DNA of 64,000 nucleotides from Odiellus spinosus (GCA_963920705.1 CAWUCO010000284.1:949222-1013221), one strand, 5' to 3'; positions 10,775 through 22,893 are shown, counted from the first letter of the stretch. The notes: generated by a model not told the origin, from the sequence alone. Translations and numbers: made by a program.

Positions 10775-11720
10775 TAAAAATAGGCAAAATCGGATAATTC
10801 CTTTTAAAATCGGTAAAAATAGCCCAAATCTGAAAAATCCTTTTAAAATCGGTAAAAATATGAAAAATCGGATAAATCCTTTTAAAATCGATAAAAATAG
10901 GCCAAATCGGATAATTCCTTTTAAAATCGATAAAAATAGGCCAAATCGGATAAATCCTTTTAAAATCGGTAAAAATAGGCCTAATTGGATAATTCCTTTT
11001 AAAATCGGTAAAAATAGGCCAAATCGGATAATTCCTTTTAAAATCGATAAAAATAGGCCAAATCGGATAATTCCTTAAAAATAGGCCAAATCGGATAAAT
11101 CCTTTTAAAATCGATAAAAATAGTCCAAATCGGATAATTACTTTTAAAATCGGTAAAAATAGGCCAAATCGGATAAATCCTTTTAAAATCGGTAAAAATA
11201 GGCCAAATTGGATAAATCCTTTTAAAATCCGTAAAAATAGGCCAAATTGGATAAATCCTTTTAAAATCCGTAAAAATAGGCCTAATTGGATAATTCCTTT
11301 TAAAATCGGTAAAAATAAGCCAAATCGGATAAATCCTTTTAATATCGGTAAAAATAGGCCAAATCGAATAATTCCTTTTATAATCGGTAAAAATAGGCCA
11401 AATCGGATAAATCCTTTTAAAATCGATAAAAATAGGCCAAATCGGATAAATCCTTTTAAAATCGATAAAAATAGGCCAAATCGGATAAATCCTTTTAAAA
11501 TCGGTAAAAATAGGCCAAATCGGATAATTCCTTTTAAAATCGGTAAAAATAGGCCAAATCGGATAAATCCTTTTAGAATCAATAAAAATAGGCCAAATTG
11601 GATAAAACCTTTTCAAATCGATAAAAATGGGCCAAATTGGATAAATAATTTTGAAATCGATAAAAATAGGCCAAATTGGATAAATCGACTTGAAATCTAT
11701 AAAAATAGGCCATAGTGGTT
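10775..11720 (+). repeat. 39-bp tandem array, left arm, about 24 copies
   Basis: The unit is AAATCGGATAAATCCTTTTA followed by AAATCGGTAAAAATAGGCC. Copies vary mainly GGATAAATCC/GGATAATTCC and ATCGGT/ATCGAT; one copy near 11,070-11,090 is shortened. The array is the inverted partner of 12,640-13,565. Because 39 bp is 13 codons, every stop-free frame gives a long spurious open frame. Confidence 0.95.
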
Positions 11721-11983
11721 AAATAATTTAGAAATTTACATAAATGTGCGAAATAAAATTTAGGTCAAATTAGTAATTTCGTTTTAAAATTTAAAGAAAT
11801 TGCGCCAAATTTGATAATTGTTATTTTTCTCCAACAACGATCAAGAATTTTCTGAAATGCGCGATGTTCTCTTGAAAATTCTCTTCAAACTCCAGTAAAA
11901 CAGGCCAAAATCTCGCGCGAGACTTTTTCGCGGGAAAATTGCGCAACAGATTTTAAAACAAAGTCTCGCGCAAATTTTATCTA

Positions 11984-12452
11984 AAAATTCGGGGAACGAA
12001 TAAGAGGTCCTTTCTTTTTTGAAGAAAATTTAACTGGGCCAATTTATCTGGAATTTCTTCAAACTAGTGTTACCGAAGCCTTGCGAGAGATGCCACCAGC
12101 TGAAACGCAAGATATGTGGTTTCAGCAAGACGGAGCACCTCCGCATTACCATCAAGGCGTACGAGAGTGGCTTAACGATAGCTTTCCGAACCGATGGATT
12201 GGATGGGGAAGGCCCTTTCCATGGCCACCAAGATCACCCGATCTAACACCTTTGTACTTTTTCCTTTGCGGATACGTAAAAAGCGTTGTGTATGAATCTG
12301 AAATTCACGCTCTTGAGGAACTGCGGCAAAAAATTAGATCGGCTGTCGAACGAATTACTCCCGCAACTCTAGCTGATATCCTAGGGTCAGTAATTAGTCG
12401 CGGCGAAGAATGCCTAGGAGCCGATGGGGGGCATATTGAACACACGCACTAA
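11984..12452 (+). pseudogene. mariner-type DDE transposase, C-terminal part only
   Basis: The open frame runs from just after a TAA near 11,980 to TAA at 12,450. It has the blocks FFFEENLTGPIYLEFLQ, MWFQQDGAPPHY (second catalytic Asp), FPNRWIGWG, WPPRSPDLTPLYFFLCGYVK (third acidic position) and a C-terminal GGHIEHTH. The helix-turn-helix DNA-binding region and first catalytic Asp are missing, so it cannot be functional alone. Similar blocks at 40,160-40,618 show that related elements exist in this genome. Confidence 0.9.
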
Positions 12453-12639
12453 TGATTTTGGCCTGTTTTATTGGAGTTTGAAGAGAATTTTCAGGAGAAT
12501 ATCACACATTTCAGAAAAATCTAGATCGTTGTTGGAGAAAAATAACAATTATCAAATTTGTCGCAATTTCTTTAAATTTTAAAACGAAATTACTAATTTG
12601 ACCTAAATTTTATTGGTTTAGGAGGATAATTTTAAATTG

Positions 12640-13565
12640 GCACATTTATGTTAATTTCTAAAGTATTTAACCACAATGGCCTATTTTTATCGATTTGAAA
12701 AGGATTTATCCAACTTGGCCTATTTTTATCGATTTCAAAAGGTTTTATCCGATTTGGCCTATTTTTATCGATTTTAAAAGGATTTATCCGATTTATCCTA
12801 TTTTTTATCGATTTCAAAAGGTTTTATCCAATTTGGTATATTTTTATCGATTTTAAAAGGAATTATCCGATTTGGCCTATTTTTATCGATTTTAAAAGGA
12901 TTTATCCGATTTGGCCTATTTTTACCGATTATAAAAGGAATTATCCGATTTTGCCTATTTTTACCGATATTAAAAGGATTTATCCGATTTGGCCTATTTT
13001 TACCGATTTTAAAAGGAATTATCCAATTAGGCCTATTTTTACCGATTTTAAAAGGATTTATCCGATTTGGCCTATTTTTACCGATTATAAAAGGAATTAT
13101 CTGATTTGGCCTATTTTTACCGATTTTAAAAGGATTTATCCGATTTGGCCTATTTTTACCGATTTTAAAAGGATTTATCCGATTTGGACTATTTTTACCG
13201 ATTTTAAAAGGATTTATCCGATTTGGCCTATTTTTACCGATTTTAAAAGGATTTATCCAATTTGGCCTATTTTTATCGATTTTAAAAGGATTTATCCAAT
13301 TTGGCCTATTTTTACCGATTTTAAAAGGATTTATCCGATTTGGCCTATTTTTACCGATTTTAAAAGGAATTATCCGATTTGGCCTATTTTTATCGATTTT
13401 AAAAGGATTTATCCGATTTGGCCTATTTTACCGATTTTAAAAGGATTTATCAGATTTGGCCTATTTTTACCGATTTTAAAAGGAATTATCCGATTTGGCC
13501 TATTTTTATCGATTTTAAAAGGAATTACCCGATTTGGCCTATTTTTGGTTATTTTTGTCGATTTT
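12640..13565 (-). repeat. 39-bp tandem array, right arm, about 23 copies
   Basis: The same unit as in the left arm, in inverted orientation (GGATTTATCCGATTTGGCCT and ATTTTTACCGATTTTAAAA). The two arrays can pair over about 0.9 kb. The copy-to-copy variants are not in the same order throughout, which suggests that the arrays have changed copy number after the element formed. Confidence 0.95.
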
Positions 13566-13754
13566 TGAAAATAATTTAAAATTAGCGTTGTTTACGCTGA
13601 TTTTAATTTTCCGCCGAAATGGTCTATTTTGATGAAATTCCTAATTTTAATTTTCAATGTTAAAATCCCATTGAAATTTTTTCCCATAGAAGCTATTGAG
13701 TTTTGTTATCTGTTCCACCCTGTATATTTATGTGGATGTAGCCCCGGAAGTTAT

Positions 13755-13890
13755 TAATAATAGAGGGAGTGGAAACGGCGGGGGTGATGGAAATGCTGCT
13801 GGTGACGGTGAAGGCGTCGGAAATGATGCAGCTGTCGGAAATGATGATGCCGTCGGAAATGATGATGTGATGGAAAGGAGGATAACAATA
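13755..13890 (+). repeat. short GC-richer tandem repeat, GTCGGAAATGATGATGCC-type units
   Basis: Units of 12-18 bp give a Gly/Asn/Asp-rich open frame (GNDAAVGNDDAVGNDD). It follows directly after the right end of the foldback element. No domain is recognisable; it could be coding sequence of a disordered protein or a plain minisatellite. Confidence 0.6.
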
Positions 13891-13914
13891 ATTAACTTAA
13901 ATTTTTTTTTCTAA

Positions 13915-15483
13915 AACGTTAATTTTAAAACTTAATTTTTTTTACTAAAATACTAATTATAAAACTTAAAATTTAATTTTTTTTTCTTAAAAGTGAATTA
14001 CATAAATCTCAAAACAATTTATTTTCTAAAAAGTCAATTTTAATAAAGTATTATAAAATAGCATAATTAATTTCTCATAATAGTCTGCATTTAGACGGCA
14101 AGAAAGAAACCAGGAAAATTTTGTAGAGCCCTATTAATTCGCTTTCTTTTTTGACGCTTAACGAATCTGAGCCTGTGTAGTGATAATCAATCTTGTCAGA
14201 CTAACAGGCAAGGCGACACGTAAAGGGGAATGCAATGTAACAAAAAGTTTTTTATCAATTTGTTATCGTTTAAATAGGGCTAATCCGCAAGGTAAAACAA
14301 CCCAGTATCCCCCTTTGAAATCCAGTATCCACCTTCCAAATTATTTCCCTTTTAAATCCAAATTCATCGCTTAAACTCACTTGCGCATGATTGATTTTAA
14401 GATTTTAATTTAAATTGAGATTTTAAGTTACTCATCTGTCTGAGCATGAGAAATTCTGATGTTATGGAAGTTTTACCTAACCATGGCTAGATTTAAGATC
14501 TAAGAGATTTAAACAGACAATAACCGGTCTATTTTCCATCGAAATATCTAAACCAAGTGGAAGGTTGAAGATCAGCCAAATTTTTAACAAGTTTCATCAA
14601 AGCAGTCATTAGATTTTGGGCAAAGAGATTTAAAGAGGCAATAACCAGTCTTGATTCCATCAAAACATCTAAACCAACTGGAGAGGTCAAATCAAAAACC
14701 CCTTTCAAATCAAAATTCATCATTAAAACTTGAAATTCATGGTTTAAACTCACTAGCGCTAAACTGATTTTGAGATTTTCATTTAGTCGTAGATTTCAGG
14801 TTGCGCATCTTCCTGAATATTAGAAATTCCGATTTTATGGAACAGCTTGCCTATTATAGAACTTCTTTGACAACTGATTGCTAAGGATTAGTAGTGCCTT
14901 TAAAATATTTCAAAATTCAAATCAAAATTCTTGCGTAACCAAAAGTAAACCAATGGCTAAATCCACGTACCGATTAACAATTTCTAGAAACAGTCAAAAT
15001 TATAATTAGACTTATAACGAATAAAACTTTCTTGTCGTATTTAATTTATTAATTATTTATAGTGTCTCTAAAACCAGAAGCAGAATGGATATCATTATTT
15101 CAGATCAGTTTCCTTCCTGCGGCTTGTCAGTTAATGTAGGCGGTTCGTAAAGATACTCGAGAGTACCAATTCCGAACATTACATCAGTGTAACTCAATGA
15201 AACATTTAATCAAGTGGTTCAAACAATTCTAGGAAGCAAATAAATTGGAACAGATATCAAGCTATGATAGACTATGTATGTTGTGAATAAGCAAAGACGT
15301 ACCTTTATTCGACGTAGACTATAAAATGGTTTTTACTGTGGACCGCAAACTACACAAAATCATGGTTCAATTCGCCTTCAAAGATCAATCCTTTAAAAGT
15401 TGCTTTTTAGATTAAACGAAATACAATAATATGACTGTCCCCTTATTAAATAAATGAAACAAATAACATAGTTCATATATATG
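13915..15483. other. AT-rich stretch without a recognisable gene
   Basis: Homopolymer-rich sequence at 13,900-14,080, then a weak duplication: 14,515-14,560 resembles 14,620-14,690 (CAATAACCGGTCT/CAATAACCAGTCT, ATCTAAACCAA). No coding or element ends were supported. Confidence 0.4.
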
Positions 15484-16184
15484 GTACTATCAGAAGTTAA
15501 TAATTATATCAAGAAGTGTACTACTTAGAATTTTGGTGCGCCATGTAATTTACGTTGCTTTCCCCCCGCGCGCGGATATAAAAAATTTGGTAACGCGCCT
15601 GTAAGGCCCCACGTGACTTGGCTGACCGCTTTACAAGGTACATAGAGAGACTGTGGCGCGGAGCCAAAAAGCATAGTTCCTCTAAAACCAAATTTCCCAG
15701 GTTCTGAAGGCAGATGATTTGTCTGCTCTTGTATATTGTTGGTAGCCCCTAGCCCTAGGTATGTTATGTTTCTTACGTCGCTGATTATTTTGGCCAAGAT
15801 ATTTAGTTAATAATATCAAAACTAGGCAAAGGCATCATATTTTCGATAAATTTAATTAATTAAGTAGATTATTTTTGCAAAAATAAAATCAGTAGATGAA
15901 TCATTAGTGTCAATTATATTTTTAATAATTACCGCATTTGTTTGATTCGATGCGTTAAACATAAAATCACAGTTGTCACGCTGAATTTGTTTTGTTACTG
16001 AAGGTTTTAAATAAAGATCACACTGTATATTGTTGTTTTGGCAGAGACAGAAGGTGAGCCGCATTTTAAATTTGAGCTCGGTTTATTTAAGTAACCGTTA
16101 ATGGATCAAGTTGCGAGCGATATAGACTCAGACGCCATGAAAAAAACCGGCAGCGGCATGACCGTGTTTCGGTTGCGGCTCGCC

Positions 16185-16268
16185 GAGTTTTTTCCATACC
16201 GGCGGCCGCGCCTCTCCGAGTTTTTTCCATACCGGCGGCCGCGCCTCGCCGAGTTTTTTTCATACCGG
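16185..16268 (+). repeat. GC-rich tandem repeat, about 33 bp, three copies
   Basis: CCGAGTTTTTTCCATACCGG plus CGGCCGCGCCTC repeats nearly perfectly three times inside the outer element. The unit is divisible by three and creates a short repetitive open frame on both strands. Confidence 0.85.
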
Positions 16269-16322
16269 CGCCAAAAATATTGTTGAACGGAGCGCCGGGC
16301 ATAATGAGCGGCGTCGGGGTCT

Positions 16323-17162
16323 TGAGCCAGGGTTGCCACAGACCTGGAAAACCTGGAAAACCTGGAAAAGTCAGGGAATTTCAAAATTGGTATAAAAAGT
16401 CAGGGAAAAGTCAGGGAATTTTAAAATTGTCCAAAGGTCAGGGAAAAGTCAGGGAATTTTCATATTATCCAAAAATAAATTTCTGGAATCTCATAGTATG
16501 GATTCAGTTAGACCAGGGAGGCTTCCATAAATATGTGGAAAAATTTATTATATGGGATCAGAGCCTTCCAAACATTTATGGAAAGTCCCTATTGAGAAAA
16601 GCACGTTATTTATGAATACTTTCTCACAGTATACTGTCTAACAGAACACCTATTTTTGGGGAGAGCTGATTCACACTAGGGAGACCACGGACCGTGTATA
16701 TACCGGACGAGAATTCGCCAGCCTTCCACTGTACAAAAAAACTTCCCCGAGCATTGGGCTCGGAAGCGAGAGAGAAAATACTCGTACAAGGTCATTTTTT
16801 ATTATTTCTCGTGACTCTTGTGTCACGTGAGAGCGAAATTTCAAAATGGTTATCCTAGCGATTTAAAGACACGCGCCAATTTGAATTTTTCTGGGCTCTA
16901 TTGAGAGTCGGTGCACGGGGCAGAAAAACGCTTGCTTTTCTCGTCCGGTATATACACGGTCCGTGGGGAGACCTCCCACGCCAATCTCTAGCAAATCTTG
17001 GAGTTCCCATTCAACGCAAAAAGGAGTTTATATAGTCTTCAAGAGGAGTTACTACTAATTTAAACCTTTAAATTGGTCAGGGAAAAATGGTATAGATGGT
17101 CAGGGAAAACCTGGAAAAGTCAGGGAATTTTGTTATGGAAAATCTGTGGCAACCCTGTGAGC
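16323..17162. mobile_element. nested element 16,328-17,157 with 5-bp target duplication TGAGC
   Basis: TGAGC at 16,323-16,327 and 17,158-17,162 flanks ends CAGGGTTGCCACAGA in inverted orientation. The interior has repeated CCTGGAAAAGTCAGGGAA motifs near both ends. It is 830 bp, has no gene, and is itself host to the 280-bp element at 16,686-16,965. The terminal CAGGGTTGCCA resembles hAT ends, but the matching duplication is 5 bp, not 8, so I leave the superfamily open. Confidence 0.85.
16679..16972. mobile_element. innermost nested element 16,686-16,965, duplication GGGAGAC
   Basis: GGGAGAC at 16,679-16,685 and 16,966-16,972 flanks inverted ends CACGGACCGTGTATATACCG that continue into GACGAGAA (28 bp). 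The element is 280 bp and non-coding. The duplication could also be read as 8 bp (GGGAGACC) if the first C is shared. Confidence 0.85.
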
Positions 17163-17625
17163 GATAGTTTACTATCCAAGTTTCCACCAACTGAACTAAC
17201 CAAGGCTTAGGCCAAATCGAGCTTAAAGACTTTCGACTAACAAATACGTGATAGTAAATTGAATTTAAAACTTATAATGTGAAACTGAGAAAGGTTAAAA
17301 TGCAATTTGCGACTAAAATTCGATTATTTATGTAGGATTAGAAAAATATAATTGTTTATATCCGGTAATCGTAAAACCTTCAGTCTCGGGCGACGCGCGG
17401 GCGCCATTTTACTTGTTTACTATCGCCTCTGTGAGACTGTGACGCGCGACTATGACGGGCGCCCCACGTGATCTTAAAGAACTATTTTCAACATTTCCTC
17501 TCTCTCATTGGTCAATGCAAAAATTGCTTTCGTCTGCTCAAGAAATTACATGGAATACATGGTGAAAGTTGAAATTTCAATGAAGTAGTACACTTCTTGA
17601 TATAATTATTAACTTCTGGTACTAT

Positions 17626-18305
17626 GTTTAGATCAAGGCTAAACTTACTTAGACTCAGGTGGGTGTTAAGGAGCTTATTTGAAGACGATTTAGGCTTTTT
17701 TTCTTCTATTTCGAATTCATTTTAAAGAGGTCGGAGACTTTAGCTATTCCCTCGATTCTCTGATTCCTTGTTCTAAATGTTTATTTATCATTTTACCTTA
17801 ATACTTCGTCTCCCTGAAATGTAAAATAGACTAACCTCGAAATTCACAGCTGACTGCTAAGGAGTGAAGAATACTATACCAAAACCAAAAACGAAGATGG
17901 ATAGAATTCCACCATAGTATGATAGAGCAGTAGCTAACATCAGATTCAAATTTTTTATCGATTTTACTCGTATTTGTTTACAAGTCTTCATATTTCTAAC
18001 ACACATTTCCGAAACTCAAAATTAGCGAAGCAAATCTTCGTCCGATTATGTCAATGTTTAAGGCTTAGAGTGGAGTCAAATTAGGCTTAACGTTAAGCAT
18101 TAATTAAGGCGAGGTTCGAAAATACAACTTTGAGATCGAAATTAAAATACTAAATCTTTTCCAATCTTTCTACAAATTTTTATAGTAATTAACTGAATGT
18201 TTTAAACTTGTTTAAAAATGGAATTAGACTAAACTAACCTGTTTCTATCCCGGAAGAAACGCGAACGTAACAGTAGGTTGATGAAGTTTAAGCTCGTTTT
18301 TACCT
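17626..18305. other. AT-rich stretch without a recognisable gene
   Basis: No open frame, repeat or element end that I can support. Confidence 0.4.
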
Positions 18306-18440
18306 CCCCGAGTGAACTTGTTCACGGGGAGGTTTTACGTTCGTCGTGTCTGTGTGTCTGTGTGTGTGTGTCTGTCACTTCCGGTGTAAGCGGATATCCT
18401 GTGTACACTATTTCCGGTGTAACCGGATATCACGTGACCT
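18301..18440 (+). repeat. hairpin, TG microsatellite and duplicated motif
   Basis: ACCTCCCCGAGTGAACTTGT then TCACGGGGAGGT forms a strong hairpin at about 18,302-18,334. A (TGTG/TCTG)n microsatellite follows at about 18,345-18,377, and then the motif TTCCGGTGTAAGCGGATATC occurs twice (18,378 and 18,408) with one change. The compact order suggests the end or internal part of an interspersed element. Confidence 0.7.
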
Positions 18441-18671
18441 AGCACGTAGAGCAAAAACTTGGGACTCAAGACGTAAACATGCCATCTTATCGTTCAATTC
18501 CGTTCAACGGGAATTCCTATAATCAGGCTGCCACATGGATAAGCTTCAGGTGTCGTGCGATTTTATGCAACCGTGGACGTCTCCCATTGCATATTATCGC
18601 CTTCCACCATCCACATCAAACCTCGATGCTGGGCAGTTGAAGGCGATTATACACAATGGGACGTCTCCCAC

Positions 18672-20333
18672 CTCCAAAAGTCAAGTGCAAATCACCTATA
18701 AGACCTTACATTATATGAGGCTTTTACTCAGGCCTTAAGGTTATGTACAAGTACGAAGCCCAAACACACGTGTAAAGGAGGTATCACTCCACGGAGAGAA
18801 ACGCCAGTCGAAGCAGCTAAGAGCCGCTGTCGAATTACCCTCACACTAGTGAATTGGTACGGCGAGCGAAAAGGTAACCAGCTCTTCGATCCCAGCTTTT
18901 TCTCTGACGGCCGAAATAGTATTTCACGCTTTTATATATGCGATAAACAAAATAAAAAAAAAACACCTACACATTTTAATAACTGAGGCTAAGCTAAAAA
19001 ATTAAATCAATCAATAAAAATAGATAAAAAACAAGACTACTTCCATATGCGTAGAAGTTGAACTGTATTAGTTTTCCAATCCACCCTGAGTTTGCAGCAA
19101 GCCTAAGCCTACAATACCTTTATACCTTTGGACTAAATGGTACATGGAAAATAGCTTAACGCGTGCTGCCAACTCGAGCTGGTATTGAACACACAAATTT
19201 CACAAAATTCTTAGACAATTTCTTAAATATCTTCTAAAATAACATTTAATTTAATTTTCAGCGAAATTATTAATTAGACTAAGTTAAGTAATTTAAGAAA
19301 TTTTAATTATAGTTTAAATGAACATATACCTCCGACCATCCTAACGCAACAAGGTTCAACCTCCAGTTTCCGATCTCAGCGGGCCATATTAGCGAGGCGT
19401 CCCTCACTAATATGGTCCACATCAATCATCAACTCGCCCCCTCTACGGGTCAGATTTTCGTTCGTAGCTACACTGAGCGCCTGGTGTAATAACTACCTCC
19501 AGACATTGAACAGGGGGTGGGTTCCCCTTTCTTCACAGCTTTAAGTTACAGATACCTAATAATGTTTTTCGATCGCCTTATATACCACTTTTTTTACACT
19601 AACGCGTTGTAGCCTTATGGCGTGGTATCTTTCAGTGAATTGAAACGAAATGTTCATTTAAACTATAATTAAAATTTCTTAAATTACTTAACTTAGTCTA
19701 ATTAATAATTTCGCTGAAAATTAAATTAAAATTAAATGTTATTTTAGAAGATATTTAAGAAATTGTCTAAGAATTTTGTGAAATTTGTGTGTTCAATACC
19801 AGCTCGAGTTGGCAGCACGCGTTAAGCTATTTTCCATGTACCATTTAGTCCAAAGGTATAAAGGTATTGTAGGCTTAGGCTTGCTGCAAACTCAGGGTGG
19901 ATTGGAAAACTAATACAGTTCAACTTCTACGCATATGGAAGTAGTCTTGTTTTTTATCTATTTTTATTGATTGATTTAATTTTTTAGCTTAGCCTCAGTT
20001 ATTAAAATGTGTAGGTGTTTTTTTTTTATTTTGTTTATCGCATATATAAAAGCGTGAAATACTATTTCGGCCGTCAGAGAAAAAGCTGGGATCGAAGAGC
20101 TGGTTACCGTTTCGCTCGCCGTACCAATTCACTAGTGTGATGGTAATTCGACAGCGGCTCTTAGCTGCTTCGACTGGCGTTTCTCTCCGTGGAGTGATAC
20201 CTCCTTTACCTCGGTGTCGAGGAGAGCTATTACACGTGTGTTTGGGCTTCGTACTTGTACATAACCTTAAGGCCTGCGTAAAAGCCTCATATAATGTAAG
20301 GTCTTATAGGTGATTTGCACTTGACTTTTGGAG
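18672..20333. mobile_element. foldback element with arms of about 650 bp
   Basis: The left arm 18,672-19,325 (starting CTCCAAAAGTCAAGTGCAAA) is the inverted copy of 19,651-20,333. The arms are nearly identical except for an extra 24 bp or so in the right arm near 20,208-20,232 and single-base changes. The 325-bp spacer holds a smaller hairpin (GGCCATATTAG at about 19,382 with CTAATATGGTCC at about 19,408). No transposase and no clear target duplication were found. Confidence 0.88.
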
Positions 20334-21706
20334 CGAATGTACCCGTATATCTAACTTAAACTTCTCCATTACCTACTTTGATTTTCATGTACTTGAGTTC
20401 CGTGACTGGAATGTGCTTTAAACCCAATCTTTAATAATTAGCCATTGAATAACAAACCAACTATTACCACGTAGGATAGGAGACATGATAATTGAGGTCT
20501 ACATGTTGAATAACCTGCCACAAACTTGTTAATGCCTACTGTCGTTTATTTTCGGTGACATTTTAGCTAGTGTGTAGTCACGTAAAATAACGTTTGTTTC
20601 ACAACTTGTGTTGTACACTAAAGCCATGTATATGTTCAATTTGATATAACATTTTGCCTTTTACGTTACTTGGTCTACAAATACTCTACAACCGTCAAAA
20701 TTCTGATATGGTTTTAAAAGAAGAACCTTGACCTTGTGTATTTAATCTCATATCGAGATTAAATGTTTTTCGCATCTAATTTTAATTGGTTTATCAATAT
20801 GTTATTTGTATAGATATTTTTTTTAAGATTTTATATTTTTTAGATTAAAATAAATTTATTATTCAGGAAGATTTTGTAGAATCTAGTTCTCAGGATTACC
20901 GGTGTTGAAAATTTATTTTGCTAATGTTATCTTGATGTCTGTGTTTTCTGCCCGCTATTTGGTAGTGGTAAGATTAATATTTTTCATTTTAATTAATTGA
21001 CTTATTTGGCGTTTATTTGATAATTTGCTTTACTTAAATTGTTCGTGTAAGGGCTATTTTACATATTACCAAAGATTGCTAATTTCAGTTGTCTTAATTC
21101 TGATTTTTTTGTTTTAATACTGAATTATGGACTGGATTATTTATCTTGAAATCTATGTGGTTATATCTTATTTATTTTCCTTTTTTTCTCTAGTTTGGTT
21201 TGGTTTTAAGTAGAGAATTATTTAGGGTTTTGTTGGTATACTGAAGAAATGCATATAGGTTCAATGTGATATAATATTTTGCCTATTGGCGTTACTTGGT
21301 CTGCAAATACTCTAGAGCCTTCAAAATTATTATATGGTTTTAAAAGAAGAACCTTGACCTTGCTTATTTTACTCGATACGCATTTATATTAAAATTAATT
21401 CATTATTCAGCAAAATTTTTTTCCGACTCTGGTTCTCAAAATTTTATTTTGAATTAAGTTTGATTCTTTTGCATTCAAATTTATCTTGATAAGAAGTATA
21501 TTTTTGATCTGAATTATTGGTTTAATATATTTGGTGTTTAATTGAGATATTATTTCTTTTTGCTTTCAATCTTCGTCTTCCACAAATGCCATAAATTTTA
21601 ATATTTTAGGTAAGGTTAGGTTAGTTAACATCACGTGGTTGTCGGGGAGGTAATATTTTGGTTTCCCAACTTGTTTCTCCATGTTTTCTCTATGGGAAAA
21701 CTCGAA
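20334..21706. other. AT-rich stretch with one direct-repeat pair
   Basis: About 130 bp at 20,618-20,750 (GATATAACATTTTGCCTTTT, then GGTTTTAAAAGAAGAACCTT) recurs at 21,243-21,375 in the same orientation. It is otherwise non-coding, with T-rich intron-like sequence. Confidence 0.7.
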
Positions 21707-21968
21707 ACCTAGGGTCAACTTCAGAATTAATTTTAAAATACTTAGACTTAATATTTTTAAATGAAACTTGAAAAGTTCAACATTCGAACCTTGGTCTACC
21801 ACTTAAAAGTGATTATAACTGTAACAAATAATTCCTCTTTTAGTTCTGTCAATCACTGGACTTGTCCTCGAAAAAGTCGATTTTAATGTTATTTCTATGG
21901 GCAAATGGAGCGTTTTGATTGGCTAAAGACTGAATTTTTTAGGAAATCAAAATTGCATTACATTTTGA
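21707..21968 (+). repeat. direct repeat copy 1, about 260 bp
   Basis: Starts GGTCAACTTCAGAATTAATT and ends AATCAAAATTGCATTACA; the copy at 22,358-22,620 differs by scattered substitutions and small indels. The copies are 650 bp apart. They lack TG..CA ends and no reverse transcriptase lies between, so I do not call LTRs. Confidence 0.85.
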
Positions 21969-22357
21969 AGGAGGAGAAATTAAGTCATTAGAGATCAATA
22001 CCCATAGCCTCCAAATCAAGCGCGCTCCGGACTGCGCGTGATTTTAAAAAGCCATATAAAACCTAAGCCTAATTTGTCAAATTAAGCTTAGGTTTTTGGC
22101 GAATCTATTTCTCCACCTTGTTGTTCCCTTCGTTTTCATGAATAGATTGTGGACCAACTAATCGGTGTAAAATTATGAAATTAGTCTTAAAATAAAGCTT
22201 GAAACTTAATTCATACCACACGGAAAATCCAAGTCTGAAAAATATCCGGAAGAATTAGAAAATAAATCTGAAAGGTAAGCCACTTTCAAAAAACCAAATC
22301 CCATAGAATAACATTACGAATTTGGCCATGCTCGAAATCAGCTAAGTACCAAAAAAA

Positions 22358-22620
22358 GGTCAACTTCAGAATTAATTTTAAAATACTTAGACTTAATATT
22401 TTTAAATGAAACTTGGAAAAGGCACATATTCGAACCTTGCTCTACCACTTAAAATTGATTTTAACTGTAACAAATAATTGCTCGTTTAGTTCTGCGATGC
22501 ACAGGACATGTCCTCGAAAAAGTCGATTTTAATGTTATTTCATTGGGGAAATGGAGCGTTCTGATTGGCTAAAGGTCCAATTTTTTAAGGAAATCAAAAT
22601 TGCATTACAGATGATGATCA
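22358..22620 (+). repeat. direct repeat copy 2, about 260 bp
   Basis: Partner of 21,707-21,968. It lies about 270 bp upstream of an unrecognised coding exon, so both this copy and the exon could be part of one element. Confidence 0.85.
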
Positions 22621-22893
22621 GCCCATAACGTAAGAACCCTACCGGGTTCTCCGAATACGTACATAATTTTCCGTTTACACTACAGTAGCTAAATTAAAAA
22701 AATTGGATACACTCAAATTTTCTTTCATTCAAATGATTTTTGACAGCGGTGTGACGATCGGATTTTCTCAATATTTTACGATCTTGAGTGCGTTTTTACG
22801 AACCGGATATTAATAAAATTAGCCTACCCAAAAAACCGCGCCTCTGTTTTAATATTCCGTTAAATATTAATAATTTATTATTTTTTCTTTTAG

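Larger units (their letters stand above)
10775..13722. mobile_element. foldback mariner-type element with tandem-repeat arms
   Basis: Two inverted arms (about 10,775-11,910 and 12,450-13,565) flank a truncated DDE transposase. The inner arm parts are unique: the sequence near 11,830-11,905 (CAACAACGATCAAGAATTTT) pairs with 12,455-12,540. The outer parts are arrays of a 39-bp repeat. At the right, CACCCTG ends at 13,722 followed by TA, the terminal motif of mariner-type elements; a matching left end was not found, so the left edge is probably lost or rearranged. Confidence 0.75.
15484..17625. mobile_element. DNA transposon 15,491-17,618 with 7-bp target duplication
   Basis: GTACTAT at 15,484-15,490 and at 17,619-17,625 flanks an element whose ends start CAGAAGTTAATAATTATATC and pair over 36 bp without mismatch (15,491-15,526 with 17,583-17,618). 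No transposase was found. Most of its length is made up of the nested element at 16,328-17,157. It is a non-autonomous element; a 7-bp duplication does not settle the superfamily. Confidence 0.88.

Noticed and set aside
10668-11616. Minus-strand open frames of 304 and 192 codons
   Set aside because: They are translations of the 39-bp tandem array (13 codons per unit, FKRIYPIWPIFTD). Frame length reflects the repeat, not a gene.
12951-13568. Plus-strand open frame of 205 codons
   Set aside because: Same 39-bp array in the other arm; shares the same repeated peptide.
16087-16384. Repetitive frames encoding MEKTRRGAAAG and relatives
   Set aside because: Produced by a 33-bp GC-rich tandem repeat inside a non-autonomous element.
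21775-21805. tRNA-like T-arm (GGTTCGAA on the minus strand)
   Set aside because: No acceptor, D or anticodon stem could be folded around it; it is part of the 260-bp direct repeat.
21707-22620. Direct repeats as LTRs of a short retroelement
   Set aside because: Only about 390 bp lies between, without primer site, polypurine tract or TG..CA ends; treated as a plain duplication.
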